A DNA stretch of 64,000 nt from Allacma fusca (Eukaryota; Arthropoda; Collembola; Symphypleona; Sminthuridae), in assembly GCA_947179485.1 (NCBI GenBank), contig OX359246.1, forward strand, positions 12,648,001 to 12,712,000, given 5' to 3'. The translations under genes and the position numbers were made by a program. Positions within the stretch are counted from its first letter, which is position 1, and every line of letters starts with the position of its first letter. Shown here piece after piece: positions 1 to 11,583 of the stretch. The notes under the pieces are model-generated. The model did no database searches. It saw only the letters and a program-made list of their open reading frames with translations, and was not told where the DNA came from.

Positions 1-1000
1 TTTACGTCAAAGTAACTTAAGTGCACCTGAAAGCCCTTATTCAGATCTTTTATGTTTTTGGAGCATATTTTGAGCATGAAGATTAACATAATTACTGGTA
101 TCATTGTTATTGTGTGGAAAGCACTAGAAGCCCACTCTTTGATTTTCTGTCCTCTAAAAGTTTTTCATATTAAGTTTTTACATACACAGGCTTCTACCTG
201 GAATGGAGGAAGTGAATGTTTCCGAGTAACTATAATTAACATTGACCTGAACAGCAATGAGTCGAGTAGATAAGCCAGTATAGTCACGGGTAAGAAGTGT
301 AGTGTATTGGAGTGAAACGCTAAAGTAAACAAGACTATTTGGTGTCGTCAAACGCTTTTGACAATAACTTCCATTGAATTTTGTAATAATTAAATGGCTT
401 TGTTTCACGCCGGATTTCTGCATCGATTTAGTCAGCCCCAGGATGTTTTCCGTCACAAACTCTCACTCATTCAATGTGAAAGTCTGGAAGACCCGACCAT
501 TGTGCTTCTGTAATTCACGGTTATTCTCCTTCAACTGGCTTTAATTGGTAATTCGACAAAATAGGTCAATTATTAAACTTCCTATATGCACTCCCTCTAA
601 TTTTTGCGTAGACTTCTGGGCTTTTTTACACCCCTATTTTACAAGATGGCTTATTGCTATTAAATTAATGGAGGTTGGAACCTCAAATGTAGACTTTGAA
701 CTCTTTCGGGGAGTTGGAATGCAATTCATTAAGAATTTTGCCTTTCTTGAACCCATTTAAAATATGTTGAATGTCGTTACGTGATGGTTTGGTTGTGCGT
801 AATTGTGTTGTTGAACGGAACAGTTCCTTGTAATCAGCAGCGTCAACAGTAACAGGTGTTGGAGCAGAATTCAAATCGTCATTGATTAAAGCAAATATGC
901 ATAATTAGATAAAATGAGCACCGCCTGTGAAATAGGCATTATTATAAAAGGTATTTTGTATTTGGATTTGTTGTAATTATAAAGCATGAGGAGGACCATG
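1..1000. repeat. Duplicated flank block A, copy 1
   Basis: This block recurs at 8090-8384 plus 11584-12330 (copy 2, split by a transposon) and partly at 17570-17710 (copy 3). Shared text runs from the first bases of the window, through the stretch near 205-270, to the stretch near 660-735. Minus-strand open stretches (178-456 and 683-874) resemble each other between copies but carry stops, and I do not recognise a family. I read the block as non-coding or decayed DNA duplicated along with the neighbouring receptor genes. The rest of the interval up to 1675 shows no gene I can support. Confidence 0.6.
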
Positions 1001-1675
1001 AGGCTTGAAAATGTAGCAATGATTTTTGATCAATACAATTGCCTGGAATAATTCCCAATGGATTTTACTCATAAATATTGATTTTTCCGGATTGTACATA
1101 CACTCTGCCAGAATATTGAAATATTTATAGACTGCTTCAAAATGAATCCAGTTTTGGTAAGTGTAGAAGTATTGTATAATTTATCCCTAAAAATTATTTC
1201 AATGGCTGTTATTATAATAACTTCGGGCTCCTATGAAATTAAGCTGTATTTGAGTAATTATCTTAACTTCTAATTAATATTTTACATCTCTTCATGTCAA
1301 CCTTGGTGTTCTGTTATGTATTCTCCAGTTGTTAATGGACTGTCTACAATGGACAACTTCCGTGAGGGTGTGCTTCAGTTTTGTTTGATCTATAATCAGG
1401 AAAATGTTACTTTCAAGTGCATTCTCTTTAGGACTGGGCCAGAGTTGTGTTATCAGTTTGAGACAAATGCTGAAATGGCATATGGTTTTATCACAGCAAT
1501 CAATTTCAACGTCGATATTAATAGTACCGCTTTTTTGTGAAACCCCTCTATAATTGGTTACATAATCAGAATTGTTTGTGTTTCCTATTGCGATGTTCAA
1601 AATGAAATACTTGCTGAAGTAGGAACTCAAAATATGAATCTGGAAAGATCTCCTGCGAGAGATCTGACTTGAGGG

Positions 1676-2866
1676 CAGGGATGTCAACGATTAATAATCA
1701 CGATTAATGATTAACGATTAATGATTACTAATTATTAATCATCAATCGTTAATTTAGTAAGCTTGGATTGTTTGAAATAATCATCAATTGTAATCATCAA
1801 TTAACCTTTTTGCAAAAATGAATCATCAATTGTAATCATCAATTAACCTTTTTCAAAAATCAATCATCAAATGTAATCATCAATTAACCTTTTTCAAAAA
1901 TCAATCGTCAATTGTAATCATCAATTTACCGTTTTCAAAAATCAATTATCAATTGTAATCATCAATTAGCCGTTTTCAAAAATCAATTATCAATTGTAAT
2001 CATCAATTAGCCGTTTTCAAAAATCAATTATCAATTGTAATCATCAATTAGCCGTTTTCAAAAATCAATTATCAATTGTAATCATCAATTAGCCGTTTTC
2101 AAAAATCAATTATCAATTGTAATCATCAATTATCGGGCTGGCGACGTCTCCAAAATTCTAAGCAGTCTAGGGTTCGAAGAAGTTTTTACTAAGCAGTGTC
2201 CGGTGTATCTGGCTGATAATATAAAGGATATAATACACTCTGTTTACGATCAGAGCAGTTTACACGACATGAACAGAATCCTGAACTCCTCGTCTCACCC
2301 TTTGTACAAGTTAGCTTATTAAAATGATAAATGCAAGCAGTATCTAAATATCCACATTACATTGTTAATTGCAATCCTCAATTAATTAATTTTCAAAATA
2401 ATCGTTAATCGTTAATTGCAATCATCAATGAAAATTATTTTTAAAGTAATCGTTAATTGTAATCATCAATGAAAATTATTTTCGAAGTAATCGTTAATTG
2501 TAATCATCAGTGAAAATTATTTCTAAAGTAATCGTTAATTGTAATCAACACGGAAAATTATTTTTAAAGTAATCGTTAATTGTAATCATCAGTGAATAAT
2601 ATTTTCAAAGTAATCGTTAATTATAATCATCAGTGAAAATTATTTCTAAAGTAATCGTTAATTGTAATCATCAGTGAAAATTATTTCTAAAGTAATCGTT
2701 AATTGTAATCATCAGTGAATAATATTTTTAAAGTAATCGTTAATCGTAATTATTAATTATTAGTTATAAGCCCATTAATCATTAATTGTAATTATAAATT
2801 CATTTTGTTTTCGAAGTAATCGTTAATCGTTAATTGTAATCACAAAATTGGAAATTGACATCCCTG
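1676..2866. mobile_element. Non-autonomous hAT-like element filled with two 41-bp tandem arrays
   Basis: The element starts CAGGGATGTCAA and ends with its exact reverse complement. It is flanked by a perfect 8-bp direct repeat, CTTGAGGG (1668-1675 and 2867-2874). The inside is mostly two direct tandem arrays of about 41 bp: a left array (about 1780-2135) and a right array (about 2390-2760), both built around the word AATTGTAATCATCA. Between them is a non-repetitive insert (about 2136-2320) described separately. Eight-bp duplications and CAGGG termini are hallmarks of hAT transposons. There is no transposase, so it would need one supplied in trans. Confidence 0.85.
2131..2321 (+). other. Captured open fragment inside the hAT-like element
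   Basis: Between the two tandem arrays lies a stretch of normal base composition that is open in one plus-strand frame for about 60 codons and ends with TAA at 2319-2321. Its translation includes the words GFEEVFTKQCPVYL and NSSSHPLYKLAY. It has no start context and I do not recognise the family. The second word is loosely like the 3' part of non-LTR reverse transcriptases, but that is only an impression. It looks like a piece of another coding sequence carried by the element rather than a gene. Confidence 0.4.
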
Positions 2867-3042
2867 CTTGAGGGCAGGAGCTGATTTTTGGTTGGGATTT
2901 CAAGTAGAGTATCTACACGTGTAGGTAGTTTCGGGTTTTTAGTTCATTTTTGAGATTTCAAAATAAAAATAGAATTTTTTTGAAAGAAGATTCTCACACA
3001 CAATGTGACAATGCAGTGCGGAAATCAGGACACTTGCCAAAC

Positions 3043-3808
3043 CAGTGCATTGCATGGGTGCGGGTAGTACCTGAGTATTTGGGTACAGGTACAGGTCCAG
3101 GTCCGAAATGGGTATTGTGTTTAAGTACCCAAACTGAATGGGTACTTTATGGGTACTAGCTATATGTACCCAAATTTTGGGTACAAAACCAGGTGTTGGG
3201 TACAGGTACAAACTTCGAATTCTTTGGGTAGTACCTGACAAGAAAAGGTACAAGACTCCAATATACCTGGACCTGACAAATTAATACCCGGAAATGTGGG
3301 TACTTTTACAAACAGAAATCCATCTTACGAGGCATCTAGTGTAGTATGAGACTATCTCTCCGGCGTACAGGTTTATTTTGATAATAAGGCTGTTTGTAAT
3401 TGGAGATGGCAATACCTCAGATGGCATAGAAGTTGTAGTTCCATTAATATGTATAGTATTGCAAAACTTATGACGAGGCAGAATTTTGTCTAGCTTGTAA
3501 CTGCTGTGATGTAAATCATCGAATGTCATCATGTTGAATTGTTTGCAGTAATTGTTTTTGAATTACCTGATTGGGTACAGGTACGTAGGAAAATTGTTTC
3601 AGGTACAGGTCCATATATTGGATATATTTTGGGTACGGGTAAAATTCAGGTACAGGTACGCACTACTTGCAAAATAATCAGGTCCAGGTACCAACATTTA
3701 TTTAATGGGTACTTTTATTCAGGTACGGGTTTGGGTACGATGTTTGCCGGTACCCACTATTTGGGTTCAGGTCCAGGTACAGGATTTTTGCACCCATGCT
3801 ATGCACTG
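3043..3808. mobile_element. Non-autonomous hAT-like element rich in GGTAC words
   Basis: The termini are CAGTGCATTGCATGGGTGC on the left and the near-perfect complement, reading CAGTGCATAGCATGGGTGC from the right. The flanks TGCCAAAC (3035-3042) and TTCCAAAC (3809-3816) match at 7 of 8 bases, as expected for an aged 8-bp hAT target duplication. Both subterminal zones are packed with GGTACAGG, GGGTACC and related words, while the centre (about 3300-3540) is unique. It encodes no transposase. Confidence 0.8.
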
Positions 3809-4014
3809 TTCCAAACTATAATGGACCAACTCCTAGAGCCAAATTTTCCTAACCTTGTCATGTCCGGTCCAGAATATTTGGAACAATCTTCGATTCAGAG
3901 AGCGGGTTGTAACATCGTAAATAATATAAATTAAAGCAATCAGACTCACAATCAGACCTTTATAGGATTATCACAGGCAATAAAGTAACTTCCTTGCCAT
4001 TACCAATGGTCAAG

Positions 4015-5524
4015 ATCGGACTTCCCCAAGCTAAAATTCCTGCATCCCATTTGCCTGTACAGTATCATTACTCTGATTGCAACCCTTGCATTCATAATTG
4101 ATAGCTTCTTCTTCCAAATTCCAAGCCAAGCTCCGATCCAGAGCACTGTGTATGAAAACCTGATTATTTTTGCACGCTGGCACTGCAATTACATTACAAT
4201 TGCGTTTCTCCGAACAGCCATGGTATTAAATTGCAACTTGACCCGGCGAATTTTCAAACGTATCAGAAATTTACAGAGATATTTACCACCTCTCAAATTA
4301 TCCCAGCCACCTCTGCTATCAATCCTGTCATGTATCATTTGCTGTCTTCTTTTCGTTATGGCGCAAATACGGGACGCAGTAAGGGGACTTAACCTTGTAA
4401 ATATATTGCTTTCGGAGTCTAGCATTTTGGTCAAATTGGGATTTTCAATTAGCTCTGCAAAAATATTTTTGGAGGTAGTTGAATGCACGACTTATGCGTT
4501 ACCATTTTTATTTGTGACAATGATTGGGGTAATTTTGACTCACATGATGAACCAGGTTTTCAGAATTTTGATTGATCAATTGGAAGGAATTTTGGAAATG
4601 TTTTTTTAGACTACGGTTGGTTTCCGAAGTTGTATCCAAAAGACAGGTACGCTTCTGTAAAGATTGGGGACGTTCTTCAGATCAAAGGGTTACTGAAGCT
4701 CTTCGAACAACTTGAGATGGTTTATGATGATTATCTGCATTTGGCTGGATGGTTATTACTAGCAATCGTAGGTAACTCTACATTATATTGTAGCATTCAA
4801 CTTAGCTTACTTTTGAATGGAAGTTCCCATGCCAGTTTTGTTCGAGCCATAGCTGGATTTTTAACCATTTGGATCATTACGGCTTTGGGAGACTACATGC
4901 GATCATATGTGAGTAATTATAATTAATATTATATATACCAATGGTTGATTCCAGAAAGTATTACTGCAATTGCAGCCCATAACAAAAGTAACTCGCAAAA
5001 TTTTATTGCAAAATATCGATGTTCCAGATTTTGAAAACTCAGCGGGAATTAAATGTCTTGTCCAGAAGGTTGCAGCTGCACGAGAATGCGTGGGTAAGAA
5101 ACAACCCAGCATGTGTAATGACTGTAGTGTATGTGTAAAATTTTATGAAAATATGTCAAACCTTTTTGTGTAAAATAATAGAACCTCTTGCATGTTCTTG
5201 TGTTTGCCAACTTTTATAGAAATTTAACCAATTATTGAGGCTGAGTTCGTGGTTGATCTCCTGGAAGTGGAAATTAACAGCAAAGAATTATTTTGACGTT
5301 AACCGGAAACTTGTTTTTGCGGTTAATCCACATAAAAAGTAAAGCAATGCAATGTACCTGTCTGAAAAATTGACGCTGAAAGTAACTTCCTTTTATTCCA
5401 GATACTCACTGTTTTATCAACAAACACGATTTTCCTGTTTCAACTTCGACTTTCTGAAATGCCCGCAACTGTTATCTGCTCCCGGAATGACTCGCAAAGA
5501 GACGTATCAACCATCAGTGCGTAA
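4015..5524 (+). pseudogene. Gustatory-receptor-like seven-TM gene with one frameshift
   Basis: This looks like an insect-type gustatory receptor, a seven-transmembrane chemoreceptor with an intracellular N-terminus. Exon 1 runs from about 4015 to 4908. It contains several hydrophobic segments, for example around 4040-4110, 4310-4350 and 4490-4550. Further exons are 4955-5089, 5220-5321 and 5402-5524. All four join in phase 0 with GT-AG introns. The last two encode YFDVNRKLVFA followed by ILTVLSTNTIFLFQ, matching the conserved C-terminal receptor signature that normally ends in TY-x5-QF. Exon 1 is broken at a run of seven T at about 4602-4608: the first frame hits TAG, while one extra T would open the frame through GWFPKLYPKDRYAS. 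This could be a true inactivating deletion or a homopolymer error. The N-terminal exon is unresolved; a short open stretch with an ATG at 3821 might belong to it. Its sequence is unlike the minus-strand receptors nearby. Confidence 0.65.
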
Positions 5525-5918
5525 AACGTGGCGTAATTTTTCGAACTGTTTAAGGGCTACTGCGAAATTAAATTTTTGAACTGTGCTCCCCTCTTACAGA
5601 TTCCTATACAGGGCTATAGCGAAATGAAAAAACGTGTTTGTGAAAGGAAAAGGGGCGTTGAATTTTTGCACCACAGCAACTTACTGTAGTCTAGAATTTT
5701 AAACACAAATTGTCGAAGAATATTTTAATAAAAATGTAAATTTGAGGTGAACATTTTTTATTACATATGCATTTTTACACATAAATTTATTTATATGATG
5801 CATATATGTATGATTAAATTTCTAGAAAAATTTATGCATGCAAAATATATGCTGTTTGTACATTATAAAATGTATGTAGGATTTAGGATAGTAATTTTTC
5901 CCCCAGCTTTGTTCCAAG

Positions 5919-7013
5919 ATGTTTTGATTCAAGATTGTTACAGTATAGTTATAATATTTCAGTTCATGCCGACTAGTTGTTCCCCTAAAGGGATTTGCTA
6001 CTTTCCGCTAATTCCAGTTGGATAATAAATGTCATGCAGGTAATTACTGCCATGGCCATCTGCAAAACACAGGTACATTTTTAGAAACAATTGTCCCCAG
6101 AAAATATTGCAAAATTAAATTAAATATTTCCAATGTAATTACTTATAAGTGCATACCCCTGGATAAATTTTGTTGTTAATGACGAATAAATGACAACATG
6201 TAAACTCCCATCTCCAGGCTGCCATCATTTCTGTAACTAATTGCAGCTTATTTTTCACACAAACAAAAAATGATTATTACTGATTCCAATCTGTTTCTTA
6301 TTCTTAATTTGGTTTAATTTTCCTTTAAAAATTTTTCCTTACTTCCAGATTACTAGATTGGGATTTTAAAAATTCAAGCCCTCTCTCCATCTTTCTTTTT
6401 GTTTTCTTCACCTGTGGCATTATAAGTAATTATTATAACTTACTGCAGTATAATTGTCTTTCACAAATTTCAGCCTTGCTCACCTCATTGTTTAAAACAT
6501 TGCCTGTGTTAATAACTGAAATATTTAGCAGAAGGTTTGCAAGCAAGTATGGCAGTATGGAATAAGCATAACTCCATGGAATGTTATGGGATTTAGGATA
6601 CAACCATGTTGCTGGAAAATAACCTCCTAGATAACACAATGAGAGTATAGCCGAGCTGAATATGTTATTCATTTTGTTTTCCCAAAGTTGACTGAAATAC
6701 ATTTGATACTCTTTTTGAACCCAAATACAAGAAAATAGAAATTAAAGATTGAATTTTTAGAGACTAATTTACACATATTGGGTGAATTTGAAGGTTCGCT
6801 GTAACTACAGGATATTATTTTAATTGCTTCACAAATATTGTGTATACTTTATGACATAATGCATTAAGGAAATTGAAGTTATTGGGGGAACCTTGAGTGA
6901 ATGGCAAACAAATAAATATTACTTCGAAACACGTTTCACTAAATTAAACATGGAACTCAATCCACTATTGATTTCAGACAAAAAGGATTTTAGCTAGTAT
7001 AGATGAGGTGGTG
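5919..7013. repeat. Duplicated receptor block C, copy 1
   Basis: The sequence here, including both flanks of the deleted receptor copy, is collinear with 15474-17341. Shared landmarks are the left edge (AGATGTTTTGATTCAAGATT) and the right edge (CTAGTATAGAT followed by GGTGGTG). The block is shorter because most of the first receptor exon is missing. I see no gene in 7014-8089, which is AT-rich DNA. Confidence 0.75.
5985..6672 (-). pseudogene. Gustatory-receptor-like gene with an internal in-frame deletion
   Basis: Four exons are collinear with the intact paralogues: 6484-6672, 6343-6411, 6157-6246 and 5985-6059. Exons 2 to 4 keep the same lengths or near lengths and splice sites as the paralogues (69 bp, 90 bp, then the terminal exon ending TAG). 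Exon 1 has only 63 codons against 301-303 in the paralogues. It starts normally (MNNIFSSAILSLCYLGGYF) but jumps after the first transmembrane segment to the last one (LPYLLANLLLNIS), near 6550-6556. About 714-720 bp are gone, a multiple of three, so the frame survives. The product would lack five or so transmembrane segments and should not work as a receptor. It could be a young pseudogene still under splicing constraint, or simply recent. Confidence 0.8.
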
Positions 7014-8089
7014 AACTGCAAACCGACTTAAGTCACTTTTGCAAAATTTTACAGGAGAAACGTAAACATTCTCAAATCCAACCGATTGAGTATTATAAGC
7101 TCGCAATTTTTTTGTAAACTGAAGAGTAGTAACATACAGTATTGTCGCACAGTTTCTTAAATTCTGGGTTTAATACTTTAGCGGTAATAAAATTTCGAAA
7201 AATAGACTTATTCCAGTTTGCAACAAATTTAATCAATCCTCCTATTAGCATCGTGCTTTTGACAACAAGTAAATACAAATAACGAGAATTTAATATCGTC
7301 GAAATTATCTTATATGTGAAGAATGTTATGGATGATTGATAAAAGGCTAAAAATACTTAGCTGGCCCAAAAGAACTTTCAAAATGTAAAGTTTTTGAAAT
7401 CGAACCCATTTGAAATTCGTTTCTAAATAATTCTTGGAATTTATAACGTAATTAATTCTAGAACATATTGCTGAAAAATTTCTGATTGTGTCTATAATCA
7501 AGCAGAGAAATACACAACTGAGATTTAAGTAAGAGAGCCCTCTTTCCACCTCTTAAAACTCTTCTGTAAACCCTATTGTCTCTTTCAATTTTCATGTAGT
7601 AAACATGTTGGCAAAACTGTGACAGAAATTAGTACAAATAATCGTGTAAACTCAGGCTTGAGTTTGTGCTGGTATTTGATCCTTTATGTTTTTGAATATT
7701 TCGAAATTCAAAAACAGTAAAAATGATCTCCACTCATCAAAATTTATTCGGCAACTTCTGGTATTTGAGAATCAGTAATAAAATCCCGAACTTCCCCACG
7801 TGAGTTGTATGTTATGTGAAATGAGGGAATTGAAAGGTATAAATAAAGGCAAAAGTGATAAAAACTAAATATATTTTTTACGTGCTTGAGAAGATATAAT
7901 CTAAATTTTAAATACTAAGGATCCCTAATCAGTTACAGATTACAAATGTCAAAATCTGTGCATTTGTTCATGAGTCTAATGTTCAATGTAATGTGCTGAT
8001 TATGGGTGGAATAAAACTCAACCCAAAATTCCGGAACGATCGTAAATATTTCTGTACTCTTGTTGCGATGGATAAAATGTAAAATTACG

Positions 8090-8384
8090 TCGGCGCAAAA
8101 AAGAGTAACTGAGGTGCATCTGAAAGCCCTTATTCAGGTCCTTTATGTTTTGCAGCATATTTTGAGAATAAAGATTAGCATAATTACTGGTAACATTATT
8201 GTTATTGCGTGAAAAGCAATAGAAGCCTACCCTTTGATTTTGGATAAACGTTTTTCATATTAATTTTTTGTGTCAACAGCCTTGTACCTAAAATCGAGGA
8301 AATGAATGTTTCCGAGTAACTAAAATTAACATTGACCTGAACAGCAATGAGTCGTGTAGATAAGCCAGTAGTCACGTGTAGAGT
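8090..8384. repeat. Duplicated flank block A, copy 2, left half
   Basis: This matches positions 1-290 with scattered substitutions and small indels, for example the shared stretch ending in AACAGCAATGAGTCG. The match stops where the Harbinger-like element begins and resumes at about 11584, so copy 1 shows the uninterrupted arrangement. Confidence 0.75.
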
Positions 8385-8592
8385 CTTGTGTATACTTTAT
8401 CTTGTACCTCTCTTTTGCTTTATTTTTGCTGCAGGAAAACGTCTTCTTTAACTACATGCATTTACACTTTACTCCCGCGTTCCCTCTATGTCACGAATCT
8501 CTTTGTTGTATGTTTACCGCGTTAAAATGCGAAGGAAATTTTAAATAGTCACATTAAAATACTAATAATTTTGGCAAGAGCTCAACGCAAAA

Positions 8593-10022
8593 ATGAGTTT
8601 TAATCCCGAATTTTTAAGAAACGTTTTGTTAGCATATCTTTTGTATAAATTTAATAATCGACGAATAAGATCTTTTTATATGAGATCAATATTTCAAAGA
8701 AGAGATGTATTGGGAGAATCGATACTAACCCACGAGTTAGCTGCTGAAGACCCCGAATATCATCATAGATATATCAGGTAAATACGAGTGAATTACAATT
8801 ATATTTGCAGGTGTAAAAATATATCTGTTATTTTAATTAGTATTTTAATACCATGTTTTCATACGTAGGATGAACAAGGACCAATTTTATTTCATATTAA
8901 AGAAAATTGAAAGAAAATTATTTCATTCAGCTACTCATGCGCGTCCCATTTCACCCCATCAGCGATTTTCCATCCCACTTAGGTAATTATCACATTAAAA
9001 ATCATTACAAGTGAGTATGCTTACACAAGTTCATGGTTGATAAAAAAATTAAATACCAGTGTATGTATGTTTAGGTACTTAGCAACAGGAGGAAAACAAG
9101 TATATTTAGCTATGAACTACAGAGTTTCGCCTTCAAGTGTTTGCAAGATAGTCAAAGAGACTATGCTTGCAATTTGTGAGACTATGGAAATGCAATATCT
9201 TCAAGAACCAAAGGCAGAAGATTGGATACATATTGCTGAAAAGTTTGAAACCCGCTGGAATTTTCCTAACTGCTGCGGATCAATTGACGGCAAGCACATC
9301 CGAATAAAAGTCCCGAGCAACTCCGGGTCCGTGTTCTACAACTACAAGAACTTCTTTTCAATCGTACTACTTGCTATTGCTACTGCTGATTATAAATTTG
9401 CGCTTGTTGATATTGGGTCGCCGGGGTCAATGTCAGATGGAGGAATTTTGAGACTGTCTGCTATAGGGGTAAAAACGGAAAATGGGGAGCTCGACTTGCC
9501 CCAAAGACATAGTGCTAGCGGTGCACTTATTCCACCAGTATTTGTTGGTGACGATGCCTCCCCTTAAAACCGTACTTGTTAAAGCCATACGCTGGAAGAA
9601 GTACTAATGAGCTGCAACTGCCAGAAAACGTTTTCAACTACAGACTTTCCCGTGCACGAATGGTTGTTGAAAATACCTTTGGTATATTTTCAGCTCGCTG
9701 GAGAATTTTTGAAATGCCAATTGATGCAGATCATGACACTGTTATGCTTATTACAAAGACATGTGTGATATTCCATAACTTCTTGACCCAACGAGGAGAT
9801 TTAAATGGCATAACTGCAGACCGTGAAGAAAATGGAACTTTAATTCCAGGCAGCTGGAGAGCAGTGGTAGCCAACGACACCGGAATTGCGAACATACCAC
9901 ATCAGGGAAGCAATAACGCACAAGAGGCATTCAAGATACGGAGCAACTTTAGGGACTACTTCGTGTCCCCTGAAGGTCAGGTTTCGTGGCAACTAGCTAG
10001 TGCTTTAAGAGGGTATGAATAG
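8593..10022 (+). pseudogene. PIF/Harbinger transposase, one frameshift
   Basis: This enzyme cuts and pastes the element by a DDE endonuclease of the DDE_Tnp_4 / HARBI1 type. The likely exons are 8593-8779, about 8871-8980 and about 9075-10022, with GT-AG boundaries. Visible landmarks include SPSSVCKIVKE, a helix-turn-helix-like segment, the first catalytic aspartate in CCGSIDGKHIRI, the second in PGSMSDGGIL, and the glutamate in RARMVVENTFGIFSARW. Near 9558-9567 a one-base loss brings an early TAA; the adjacent frame continues directly with LKPYAGRS. The gene ends with TAG at 10020-10022. With all catalytic residues still present the copy looks young, but it could not make a full transposase as written. 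Confidence 0.8.
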
Positions 10023-10127
10023 AAATATATTTCGTAAATAAATGTAATTTGGAGAATAAATGATAACTCTTATATCATTAATCTTGTGACGTTTATTTTA
10101 TTTGTAAAACTCCTGGTTTTATGTATT

Positions 10128-11295
10128 TAATTACACAAGCGTATCCATTTCGGCTTCAAAAACAAGTTGCTGTATGTCATTTTGCAATCGGCATGCCCGT
10201 TTTTTGTCAATATCTGAAATGGACTTCAACTTCATGACGACAGATTGACAGAAGTGTTGGTACTCACTAAGCTCTTGACCTTTCACAACTTCCAGAAGAT
10301 GCTCCGCAAATGGGTCCAACCTTGATTTTTGTAAATTATTTATAATTATTGTTAACTATTTATTACTAATTATCGCGTAAGTAACCGAAGTCATGTAAAT
10401 TAAGCTCATTATAATTTTATACCTTAGTAGCATGTGCTTTCGGAGTACTGGAGGCCAGGTCACTATTGTTAATTGTAACAATAACTTGAGAACTTGTATC
10501 AGCCGAAGTATTAATGAATGCGCCGTCATCAGAATTTATATCATCTGGGCTGTCAGATTCCTCCGTGTTATTTTCGGCGTTACAGTAATTTCTAACATTT
10601 ATTTCAATTAAAGGTTTGCAATTAAAAACTGAATTTGTCAAAAAAACGTAGCGAATATTTCTTTTAATTAACAAATTAGTTCTAAAGAATGCTTTTTAAG
10701 ACACTAAAATCAAATTCAACATTTTTAAGAACGTTTGAATGCTACTACAATGATAATAAAGCATTCAACAAGTATCGTAACATTTTGTATCTCTATAACC
10801 GCACTTACGAGCTTTCAATTCTGTCTGAGTCATCAAAGTACTTCATTGACTCAGCGTGGCGGAAGTTCGGTGGCCGCTCTCCTTTTTTACCTGTAGATCC
10901 CTTTGACTTCCTTTTGTACGACATGAACTGAGTCCACAAATTTTTCCAGTGAACAGCAACGCCACTACCTGTAATTAAAATGTTAGTTACATTTATTGTA
11001 TTATAAATTCAAGTTTCTGGATTGATTTGGAAGATTTTCAATACTACAATTTGAATATAAATTAATAAATAAAAGAAAAAATCGAGATATTTTAATACAA
11101 CTTTAGGCATGACGATTAAATCACTTACCATTTGTTGCAAAGTCAGTTGGTTTGATTTGATCATAAATGAAATTCCAACAATTCGCACGCATTGGAATGA
11201 TTTGGGTCGTTCTTTTTCCAAATCGCCGGTCGAGTTTTTACAAATTCAATAACTTTTTGTTCAAATTCACATTTTTTGGCCTTATTAGTCGCCAT
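10128..11295 (-). pseudogene. MADF/BESS-like companion protein of the Harbinger element, one frameshift
   Basis: PIF/Harbinger elements usually carry a second gene for a Myb/SANT- or MADF-type DNA-binding protein that brings the transposase to the ends. The ATG is at 11293-11295. The first exon encodes KCEFEQKVIEFVKTRPAIW, typical of a MADF helix, then breaks near 11175-11190, where an adjacent frame continues WNFIYDQIKPTDFATN up to a GT splice donor. Later exons encode WKNLWTQFMSYKRKSKGSTG (about 10870-10970), an acidic linker (about 10428-10590) and a C-terminal segment, DPFAEHLLEVV to the stop (10128-10321), that resembles a BESS protein-interaction domain. Exon limits are approximate. The closing frame is clean apart from the single break. 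Confidence 0.65.
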
Positions 11296-11583
11296 GGCTA
11301 ATTAAAATTAGTATTGTATATGCTGAAACGCTGTTGTACATGCTTACTTTATTTTTCCCCATTCCAAAGTTGAATTAGTTTCAACTTTGGGAAAAGAGAA
11401 AAACAAAGCACAATTTACCGCCAAAACATAAAGTGTAAATGGTCAGACGCAAGAAATTAAAGTGAAGGGAGCGCGACAGTAAGTATGCGTGATATCGCGA
11501 GTATGCTTTTAAGTATAAACGTACAAAAAGAGAAACGCGCAAGAAAAGCAAAGCAAAAGTACGGTAAACACAAAGTGTAAACC

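Noticed and set aside
178..874. Minus-strand open stretches with a similar copy at 11509-12176
   Set aside because: They recur within a duplicated block, but stops and frame changes differ between copies and no family was recognised.
3539..3934. Plus-strand open frame of about 130 codons
   Set aside because: It runs across the right end of the GGTAC-word element and is mostly repeat sequence.
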